64,000 nucleotides of DNA from Onchocerca lupi (lineage: Eukaryota > Nematoda > Chromadorea > Rhabditida > Onchocercidae): contig JAOVVO010000013.1 in NCBI GenBank assembly GCA_028564675.1, positions 1-64,000 of the forward strand, read 5' to 3'. The notes under the pieces were generated by a model. That model was not told where the DNA came from. It made no database searches and worked only from the letters and a program-made list of their open reading frames with translations. Made by a program: the position numbers and the translations under genes. Every line of letters begins with the position of its first letter. Position 1 is the first letter of the stretch. This document shows, piece after piece, positions 54,901 to 64,000 of this stretch.

Positions 54901-56922
54901 TTCAAATTAAAATTTTTTACCGGATGCTATTAATTTGCTGAAAATCATAAAAACTTCAATTTAACATTAAAAATGCATGAAATGCAGTAAGAGAGAAGAA
55001 TTTATTGTTCGGTATCGGATGGAAAAAGCGAATTTAATTTAGAAAACATAAAGACGAAGCTTTGCACTTATGTAGTACATTTCATCTTTTTTATGACTAT
55101 TTACTGTTAAAAAGCAGAATAAATCATTTGCTTTCATGTAATTATGGAGGCAAATATTTCAAATTCAACTACTGATATAATAAAAAAAAACCCTGAAAAT
55201 CTCATTCCAAACTTCAACTTTGTAGTTGAAATTTAAATAAAATTTGCATTGACGTCTCAAAATTTGAAGGGAAAAAGAATCAAATTTTTGAGTTTTCATT
55301 GAAAAAGGCAATTATTTCTAGGTAATAGAGTAAATCGAGAAACACAAGACTATCAATTTGACGATCGAATAAGGCTACCAACTGAACGAGCGATTGCCCA
55401 AATACGTAAAAAGCAAGAAGCAATTAAAGATGACAATGATAATGTTGATAATATCGGCACTGAAGACGATGATGAATCGATCGATCAACTTGATGGTTTG
55501 GATTTTAATTAATATTCGTCAAATTAAAGGTGAAGAGAACAAACTGTGCCTAAAATGTGAAATTTCAATTATAGAAATGAAATTGAAAGAGGAAATTAAA
55601 CCTTGAAGGAAAATATGAGGGACCTAAATAATCATCATATTGTTTACACAGTAATTATTTAATAAACTATATGATTTGTTAGCTTTATTCATGCTTTTTT
55701 TTCAAATTATCATTTATATTCCAGTTAATGGCCATTTATCGCGGTGAAAGGTAAACTAGTATAAAAGCAAATTAAGTTTGACTTACCTTTATTAGGTAAT
55801 TGAGTTTGAACTTTTCGCCGTATCGGTAAAAATGATATGAGTTATTAATGAGGAAAAGTAGCATTTTTTCTAAGCACTATTTTCGAATTCACTAATATTT
55901 TTTGCCTTTTGTTGACTTCGAGAATCATTTTCGAAAAAAAAATTTATGAACTTATTGATGAAAGCGAAAATTAGAAATTCTTTACTTTCTAAAAAAATAT
56001 TTTACATATTGATTGCAATGAAAGACTTCTCAAATACTTAAAAAGTTAAATGTATTTCAAAAAAGTTTTGAAAAAACTTGAAAATATCCAAAACACATCC
56101 AGATGCTTAAAACTTCATCAATGTCAACAAACAGTCTGGTGATACAAGGAGACGCTTACATCACATTCAATACGAGCTGTTTGTATTTAAAAACATATTA
56201 AACTCGATGTCTGATTTCATTGTTTGTTATTAAAATAAAAGTTAATTAATTAGTAAAGATCCTCGAAAAAATTCATTTCTTCGATCAATTTTTTGAAAGT
56301 AAAAAATATCATGTAAAATTATTTTGCAGACTTAGAATTGGCAATTTTGGCACGAATTGTGCAAAATCAACTGGATCGATATGATCCTGATCTATCTGCT
56401 GAGGAATATCAAATTGTCAAATTACCCCATCGTTCAGTTAGACAGCCAATATCACCATATACCGATGATATCGGTGACAACAAGAATGATTTAACCATAT
56501 TTACCGATGATCAACCAAGAATTGTGCTACCGGTTATCGAATGGCCTGAGGACGAAATTTATGAGACCAATGAACAAATTGAAGAGATACCTAAGGTAGA
56601 ATTTTTTAGTAAGATATTTACCTCACAATTTATTTCAAATGGATGAAATTAGACTACCTCTCCTAAGTAGTGGAAAATTATTAACGAGAAATTTATTTTT
56701 TTCATCTATTTTTTTTTTTGGAAATAAAACGAAAGTTTGCTCAAAAATTTTATTTTGTAGTATGTTTTGATGCCGTCAGAAGAAATGATAACAATACCTG
56801 CTAATATGATAGAAGATGATCTTGCACCGATTGATGAAGATGCGCTGAATGACCTGGAATTACGAAGCAGGATAGCTGTACTAGCTCATGCGTTGAATGA
56901 GCGTGCTACTCGAGGCTTATAA
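51942..56922 (+). CDS. Unidentified secreted acidic protein, 240 aa, five exons
   Basis: Exons: 51942-52010, 53417-53468, 55322-55495, 56330-56595, 56761-56922. All joins are in phase (donors gtaagt, gtaagt, gtttgg, gtagaa). Exon 1 is almost exactly a signal peptide: Met, a short polar start, then a Leu/Val/Ile core ending LSLPL. The mature chain is strongly acidic and has no other membrane segment or cysteine cluster. Acidic runs occur near residues 80-95 and 185-215. An Arg-Arg follows residue 30 and a Lys-Lys lies near residue 67, so prohormone-type cleavage is conceivable. The C-terminus has a helical stretch, LRSRIAVLAHALNERATRGL. The choice at exon 3 matters: reading through its donor gives an early stop five codons later, while splicing at 55495 keeps a long conserved-looking frame. 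I do not recognise the family and assign no function. Confidence 0.75.
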
Positions 56923-59429
56923 AAACCAATCGAAGATTTAAATATGAAATATTCTCAAGAAACTCTTGAAGTTTGTTTCTATCTTCGAGAGACATAAATA
57001 AGAATTGTCATTGTCCATATTTATGCTAATTTGTCCCATCTAAGAATGCAAATTTCAAGCACAATTATTTATTACTATTCGTGTTTCAAAATATTTTGTC
57101 AGTTTTCATTGGAAATTTAATTCAGAATGCTTAGCTTTTTTTTTCGAGGCAATTTTTCACCTTTGTAAAGTAATTAATTTCTTAGAATAATTCAGAAATA
57201 TATTTGCTGTAAAAATGATGCCTTATTTCCAATGATCAAAAGTCATACAAATTATTTTGGAAATTAAATTGCACAGTTAAAGAAATAAGCAACATTCTAA
57301 TTGTAGTGATTCCAAAAGATCAATCCAAAAGAGCAATCTATTTTCGTTAATTTGGATATTATAATTGATTTCAGTTAATTTCATAATCTATCCTAAAAGT
57401 AATCTAACTTAATCTTGTAATAAATCAATATTAATTGTAATAATTCGATGGAAATCATTTTCCTATCATTACTATCCGTATTTATCACTCCGAGTTGTTA
57501 TACACATATCTTGAAATATTATTTGGTTAGCAAGATGTCTATATTACAAAAACATTAATTATTGTAATTTACTCATTGATTCTTTTAATCACTGCATGCG
57601 GCTTATTGATGTAACTAATAAAATAAAATAACCACAAAAAAATTAATTAATAGAAATAAAATATGAATACAAAAAAAAAAAAAAAATTTCTGCAGAAATC
57701 AAAAAGAATTCTTAAAAAGATAAAATTTGGATGGAGAATTTTCTTATTAATAACAAATTTCTGCTGATACTACGAGTTTGACATTGCTGATGATTTCGAT
57801 TTCATCGTCGCAAAACTGACCCAAAGATCACCCATGATGTTGTCGATCTCATCTCGATCTCTCAGTCGACATTATTATTGATCAATAAATGAAATTTCTA
57901 TACCAATTGAAACAAATAATCAACAAATAAAACTTCTACTGAAAAACTTTATTTATTGATCATTTGTTGGATAGAGTTCGAATAACTTATATAGGTTTAG
58001 GTTGAGATTTCGGGATCTCCATCCATGGATTACTCTAAATACAACAAATTCAAATTATCCTTAATACAGCAAACTTATCCTAAATACAACAAATTCTATA
58101 TTTTTGAATCAAAAACATCAGAATTAAGCAAGGCCAAGGAGAAATGGGAGAAAGCAGATCAAAATAAGAGAATTGCTGCCGAAATTTGCAAGATTTACAG
58201 ATGCTTCATACCAAGATTTCAAGCCTCAAATTTAAATTTAAATTAGGGACCGACATAATTCCATTGTTCATTGTAATCAGTATTTGTAGACAAGTATCTC
58301 TTGCGTTTAGATTTTTTTAATTTTTAAGAAATCCTAGAACAAAACCAGTTCTCAAAAATGCTTTTTTATTTTGAAAATGAAAGACTTTTGCATTGAATTT
58401 CAAAAAATTTCGCTAAAAAACGAAACTAGAACAATTATAACAATTACAAATAGCATTCTTTCATCATCTAATTCTTTTAACCATGAATATTCTTCAATTT
58501 CTGTTTCCTTACATTTAAAATATATCTATCTGGTATCAAATACAATAATGAAAAATATTATTTTCAGATCTCGTCTATTCGTTTGGTTTGTACCTTATTA
58601 TTGTGCAATTTCTAAGTCAGTTGTCTTTTCTAAAAGTTTAATAATTGATACTGAAATATTATGGAAGAAAATTTTCTTGCGGGTATAACATTGATGCATA
58701 TCTGAAAATAGTTCAATCCGGCAGTAAAATCTAAATCTACCTTTCCAATCTGTATCTTCTTCAAGAAGAAGCAAGAATATAATGGGCATATGAATAACAT
58801 TTTTTTTTAATTTACTAGAATGTATACAAAATCATACAATATTTACAATCCAAATGTCATAAAGTCGTAAAAAATATGAATTTAACAGACAATTTTAAAA
58901 ACAACATTAATATCTAATGTCATAATGTGAATGTGATGAGAGAGATCAGTACTAATAATACAAACAACAAGTATAATTTATAGAATTATGTTTTCTCTGT
59001 CAGATTATGAATTATTTCACTATTTTTGAACAAAATTCGATTTTAAATATCCATTTTCCTTAAATTCATCAATGGAAATGAGACTATTCTTAAGTAATGC
59101 AACAATTCTCATGGAAATAGTAAATCCGTGATAGAGTATGGACAATTAACACGTATCACAAAAGCCCTAGTAAAATTAACTTCATTTGATATAAAAATAA
59201 TCTGTATCTAGTTTATATACAATTATATAACAATAAATATTCAAATATTTCCTATAATACTGAAATGATAGATATTCACTGCCTAGAAAAAGTGATATTT
59301 TATGAATCATTCAACAACATGAGCAAGGAAAAGCCAACCTAATATTTTAAATTTAGGTTTCTTAAAATTGATATTTGAGATTTAAGAGAGAATAAAAATA
59401 AAATTTCTTATCAAATAAGACTATTTGCA
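56923..59429. other. Convergent intergenic region between the secreted-protein gene and TOR
   Basis: Both flanking genes end here, so it should hold two 3' UTRs. AATAAA on the plus strand occurs at 57617-57622. A degenerate tandem repeat with a taaatacaacaaattc core lies at 58034-58097. A short inverted pair (gatcaataaa and tttattgatc) lies near 57880-57960. The ORFs seen here look random. Confidence 0.5.
58034..58097. repeat. Degenerate 20-26-bp tandem repeat, about 3 copies
   Basis: Units beginning ctaaatacaacaaattc, ttaatacagcaaactt and taaatacaacaaattc follow one another. They create the apparent repeated YNKF residues of the ORF at 58025-58246, which I do not regard as a gene. Confidence 0.6.
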
Positions 59430-61463
59430 TTACCAAAATGGACACCACCCGATGTAACACTGACACAAATTTTCCGCTAAAATTGCTTGGTCAATAAGTC
59501 GACCAACCTGCTCCGGTACACTAAATTCCACATTTGGATTGAAGTCACGGCCTGAAATTTTCAAAAAATAAAAAAGAATCAGTATTCATTTCAAGTTCGG
59601 TTACACGACCATCAAAAATTAAAATCATACAAATCATATTCTGAATAGATATTTTTTTCCCTTTCAATGAAAGAAAGTTACAGTGAGAATAATAAACAAA
59701 GTAGCGTATAATAAAACGAAAGAAACAAAACATAAAAATAATAAAAGTAAAATAAAATCAAGCAAATTAAATAAAAAGGTGTGAGGCAGAGTTAAATAAA
59801 ACAAAACAAGTGAAACAAACAGCAGTGCAGTAAGTGAATGGAATTTCAAAAAATTTAACAATAAAAAGAAAATCATTCTAATGCAGTGAATTTTTTCTAT
59901 ATGCAATACATGTTTTCATGTCAGTCTTTGTCCTATATAAAGAGCGTATATTTCTTAATTCTGTGCATGATATTAGGATAACTATTTGGAAATGTGCATA
60001 GTATCTAGAACTTGAAATCAAATTTAAAAAAATATAAATTCATGCTCTTTAATACCATGCTTTAGAGCATGAGTCTAAAGCATGAGTATTTACTTTCAAC
60101 TAATGGAACAACAAATTCATTACCTGCTAATTTCTGTTTTATACGCCTTAGTGATGCTTCAGCTTTGGAATCAGTTTGACCATCCTTCTGTAGTGTTTCG
60201 GGTGGCGGTCGCCTCCCACCAGCTAGAAAAAATCTAATAAGCCATACAGTATTTTTTGTACACCATTAAACATAAAGGTTAGATGAGAATTCGATATGAT
60301 GAAATATATTCTCACTAAATAAAGTATAAGGTAGAAAATAAATAAAAAATTAGGAATACCTTCCATTAACCTCCAGTTGATAAGAGGATCATATACAAAT
60401 GCTTCAAGTACGGCGAGAAGGCTTTCCTTATTTGAACGAAGCACCCGCAAAACACGCTCACAAGTTATTCGATAATTACCCTCAATTCCTGTGGCTTCCA
60501 TTGCCTAAAAATTAATAAAAATTTATTCAGCTAAGAGAATTTTATACAGGTAATAAAGTGTGGAAAATGAGATTTAATGCCGGGCTAATATTTGAATTAA
60601 TTTCTAAAATTTCAATTATTTCGATAAATAAAGTTTCATTTCTGCTTTTCAAAGTGAATTAGTCAATCAATAATTTATACAGAAAATCTTACAAGAAATA
60701 ATGGATTCTTTCTCGCAATATTTTCCAGCACTCGAAATTTGAATTTTTAAAAATTCTACCTGGATGAGCATTCTTGTTAATCGGAATGGAATTTTCTCTG
60801 GGAACTTTTCTCTGGTCATTGCAACTTCGAAGCAATCTCCGAAATCAATATGGACAATTTTACCACTAATACGGTCAAGCATAAGATTTGACGGATGTCT
60901 GCAATGTGCATGAACTATTCCGCCTCAAACTCTCACAAAACAACAAAATTATGAAAATTACAAACTTACCGGTCTCCGAGTCCTAAAATATAGCCCACCA
61001 TAGACATACATGCCATTGAGCGGGTATAGTTGGTACGCCGATCAAACCAAATTTCTGAACTGGAAATTAAGAAAAAGTGAAGAAACATCAGACAATATGC
61101 ACGGTAAGATATTTTTCGACTTACAGCAACTGAGACATGAAATATTGCCAAGAAATATGAGACAAGAAATATGAATAAAAAAATTATTGCCAAAGATAAA
61201 AGATGAAAAATCCAATGATATGGTTCAGTTGAAATGTCCGCATAGGTCAAAGGAACTATTAATAGCAAGGGGAATGAAAATACAGTACCCCAATAGAAGA
61301 AATCGTAAGTCCATTGTTCTAAGCTCCTAATAAACGGAACTTACTTTGGAGATTTAAGCCACAGAATCTGCTGCAAATCATTTCCACTCGTCATTTCAAG
61401 TGCGTGTTGGAATACCTGCATAAAGTACTAAATTTAAAAACAGATGGATACTAGTAACATGAC

Positions 61464-61512
<49 letters not shown>

Positions 61513-64000
61513 ATTGGATATTTCGAATAGAAAGTCATGCCTGAACTTTCTGCAACAATGTCATTTGATCTAAATCATTAGCGAAATTTTGCATAATTTT
61601 GTGTTCCAACGACAATAGAATCCCTTTCTTTTCTCGATAATCACGAATTAGCGAATGCAAAGTATCACAATTTGGAACCCATCCAATCAAACCACTATTC
61701 TGATTCAAGGCAATAATTGAATAGCGCTGCAAAAAGGATAAATAGAGGAAAGTATGATTGTTCACAGAGCAAGAACACACTGGGAAGGAAGAGTGAGAAT
61801 TACGAAATTGAGAAATTTCGATAATTTCTAAGATAACTGTTTCGACTTTTTGCTTTTGAATTGAAATAAAAATTAAATATTTAATTCATATTTAGCAGCA
61901 ACTTCTGCGTTGATTGCACTTCATAATCCTTAACTACTACAAAAAAAAAAAAAAACCTGAATTGTCAGATTTCGACGAGATGTATCACCCTGATGCAAAA
62001 GCAAAGTATTGACCAGACCAAACAGTTGCATCACTCTTTCATCTTGTCGAGGATCCTCATGACCTTTCAATAAGAATATGTAATCCTTTCCATCACTTCC
62101 TAAATATTTCCAAAGATTTCCTAGACATAAAATGCTATAATACCAAAAATGAACTAAACAAGAACACTGCTATAATTCAGCGAGATGTGTCTCACTAACG
62201 AAGAATAAAATATTAAACAAACTAAACAGAAAATGGAACTCTATCCAATACCTTTCATAACTACTTTTCTCGGTCGTTGTTTAGAATTAATCACTTGTAA
62301 AGTATTATTTATTGAGGATATGGTAACCAATGGAGCATTTGGATCATATGTTCCGGGAACTGCCAGTTCCAAATCTCTAGCTTTCACCAGTCTGAAATTC
62401 AGTAAAATATTAATGATATATATGAACGGTATACGGAAAACAAGGCTAACTTTTAATCTGACTATACTTCGAACAGCTTCACTGATGATGATAATATACT
62501 GAATGGTGATAATATATTGTTAAAATATTACTACTTCGTAATATCAATCTCACATTATTATAGAATTTAGATAGCACTGCTTCGAAATTTCCCATAACTT
62601 TCATCCATAGTTTTTATTCTTTGATGCATTGCTTTCGATTTCTCCGAAAGGCATTAGTATACAACTGAATCTTAAAGTAATGCACACTCAAGATCTGTCG
62701 TCTTTACTATTTCCTATGTCAGTGTAAATCTGTTGAAATTCTTTTTTTTTCGAAGAGCTAGCTAAAGAAAATAAAGTACTGATAACGCATTCTAATTAGT
62801 GCACAAGCTGTTATTACTCTGCAGCAGTAATATACCTTGGAGAAACATAATTTAGATCCAGCGATGTGAGCTGACGAAGCTGACTTGAGATCTTTCTGAA
62901 TACAATGTAATACAGATCCCATGCCTGATTGAGTTCTTTGGCGTTCTGTGAACGTAAATAACAACGACAAGCATTCCAAGCTTCCTTCAGTTCATTCTCA
63001 TATGTCTAAAAAATGTTCACCGCAATAATTGAATGCTCATTGAAATTGAGCGCTACATCGAAATCAGTTTTAACAGTCAAAAAAAATGCTTATGGGATAT
63101 CACTCAAAATTACAATAAAATAATTTCTAAAAGCACAGTAGCGACAAAACGATGTTCTTTGTCCACTAGAAAAAAATCTAAACCTGCGCAGCTCGCATTC
63201 CGGACTTATATCAAGAATGTCCTAATTCTAGAGTATCAAGAAAGTCTTAATTCATTTAGAGCTGCATTCATTAGAATGCAGCTCTAAATGTGAGGATAAT
63301 TTACCACACTTTCTTGAAATTATGTATCCAAAACACGAAATAGAATTTTTCAGCTATTTCAAGATTTAATCCATTGCCTCTTCTAGTGTCCATTTATTTC
63401 CAGTTTCTATCAAGATTTGATTTTGTTCAAAAATAATGACATTACTTGTTTAAAAGATTGTTCCTTCAGAGTAGTAGCACCACGCTCTATCATTTCATGT
63501 AATGGATCCAATAATTCGAACATGGCTTTTACATTTTTATCCTGAAAATTAATCTCATTATAATCAATATATTACAAGTTGCATATACAGTATCAATATA
63601 AAATTGTGGCAAGCAACTAACAATCAAAATTTTACAAACAACATACAGGAAATTAAGTATCATAACAATTGTATTCATGTAAATCAATGCAACAATTATA
63701 TTGCAAGTAATAATTTTAAAAAAGGCTGGTACTGTAAATTACGTATTTACCAGTCCTCAATAAGACGATGCATTATCCATTTCTCTGCAAAATACTGCAA
63801 AATTATATATTAAGTAACGGTACACCATATAGTTTATGAGTAAAAATGAACAACATATTGTACGGCAGAGTGTATATGCATCAATGTGTAAGTGTTAATG
63901 TGCTTATTGCATATTTGCTAAAAGTTATTTTCTAAAACATCTCTGAATTAAGTTCTTTATTATTAACCTGAAAATAGAGTCTCGACGCATCGTCCAGTGC
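59430..64000 (-). CDS. let-363: TOR kinase (mTOR orthologue), C-terminal part; runs off the right edge
   Basis: Exons: 64000-63968 (partial), 63541-63446, 63005-62836, 62391-62252, 62099-61957, 61726-61541, 61415-61345, 61059-60970, 60898-60760, 60504-60360, 60222-60124, 59551-59430. Together they give 477 codons plus TAA, all in phase. Domains in order are the end of FAT and FRB (LYFQDKNVKAMFELLDPLH to LNYVSP), the kinase (RDLELAVPGTYDP, KGHEDPRQDERVMQLFGLVN, GLGDRHPSN, HIDFGD, FVYDPLINWRLM) and FATC ending CYIGWCPFW. This ending is diagnostic of TOR. In the family, TOR with Raptor or Rictor partners controls growth, translation and metabolism. Catalytic residues are intact. The join 61541/61415 appears to use a GC donor. 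The gene converges on smg-1, another PIKK. Confidence 0.95.
61465..61510. repeat. 46-nt poly(A) run in a TOR intron
   Basis: An uninterrupted run of 46 A on the plus strand (poly-T in the TOR transcript) lies in the intron between exons 61726-61541 and 61415-61345, about 50 nt upstream of the acceptor at 61416. On the transcript strand it acts as a very long polypyrimidine tract. Its true length is uncertain. Confidence 0.7.
62836..63541 (-). other. let-363: FRB (FKBP12-rapamycin binding) domain exons of TOR
   Basis: Exons 63541-63446 and 63005-62836 encode almost all of the FRB four-helix bundle, from LDPLHEMIERG to LNQAWDLYYIVFRK and LNYVSP. Residues equivalent to human Ser2035 (KEQSFKQ), Trp2101 and Phe2108 are present. 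The position of human Thr2098 is Asn here. This suggests the FKBP-rapamycin surface is largely kept. Confidence 0.85.
63253..63290. repeat. Perfect 17-bp hairpin with 4-nt loop in a TOR intron
   Basis: Arms 63253-63269 and 63274-63290 are exact reverse complements separated by ATTA. Weaker pairing continues outside (aagaaagt at the left, actttctt at the right). It lies mid-intron (63006-63445). It could be a small hairpin RNA precursor, a foldback relic or a protein-binding palindrome. Confidence 0.75.

Noticed and set aside
55394..55606. 70-codon plus-strand ORF overlapping exon 3 of the secreted-protein gene
   Set aside because: It lies in another frame of a well-supported in-phase exon and has no independent signals.
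58025..58246. 73-codon plus-strand ORF in the convergent intergenic region
   Set aside because: Its N-terminal half is produced by a short tandem repeat and the rest has no recognisable motif or splice context.

Overview
The window looks like nuclear chromosomal DNA of a parasitic nematode, most likely a filarial or other spirurid (clade III) worm. The evidence is very AT-rich sequence, genes split into many short exons (typically 80-300 nt) by introns of about 60-2,000 nt with nematode-type acceptors, and remnants of nematode-type BEL/Pao retroelements. There is no bacterial-style gene organisation. The clade is inferred from composition and protein resemblance; it was not tested by a database search.

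Layout. (1) 1-1655, plus strand: probable 3' end of an unidentified gene entering from the left. (2) 13564 to 5926, minus strand: a complete 17-exon gene for GABA-B receptor subunit 2 (gbb-2 type, 798 aa as modelled). (3) About 13.6 kb of AT-rich intergenic DNA (13565-27191) separates this gene from the divergently transcribed smg-1. It holds a foldback element, an inverted pair of BEL/Pao gag fragments, a GC-rich LTR-like island and two orphan reading frames. (4) 27192-48704, plus strand: a complete gene of about 48 exons for the PIKK-family kinase SMG-1 (about 2,559 aa), from a tentative first exon to the C-terminal FATC. (5) 51942-56922, plus strand: a five-exon gene for a secreted, acidic 240-aa protein that I do not recognise. 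(6) 64000 to 59430, minus strand: the last 12 exons (477 codons plus stop) of the TOR kinase gene (let-363 type), from the FRB domain to the FATC. The gene continues beyond the right edge.

The genes do not form an operon or a pathway cassette. SMG-1 (nonsense-mediated decay) and TOR (nutrient signalling and growth) are two PIKK-family kinases that converge on each other with one small gene between them. GBB-2 is a neuronal metabotropic receptor subunit that normally works as a heterodimer with GBB-1. All exon boundaries were built by hand from reading frame, splice sites and family resemblance. Exon phases are consistent from end to end for gbb-2, smg-1, the secreted gene and TOR, which is the strongest internal support. 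I found no RNA gene, CRISPR array, plasmid or phage feature, and nothing that amounts to a clearly new biological system. The best leads are the unidentified secreted protein, the unidentified left-edge gene, and clusters of short repeats inside gbb-2 and TOR introns.
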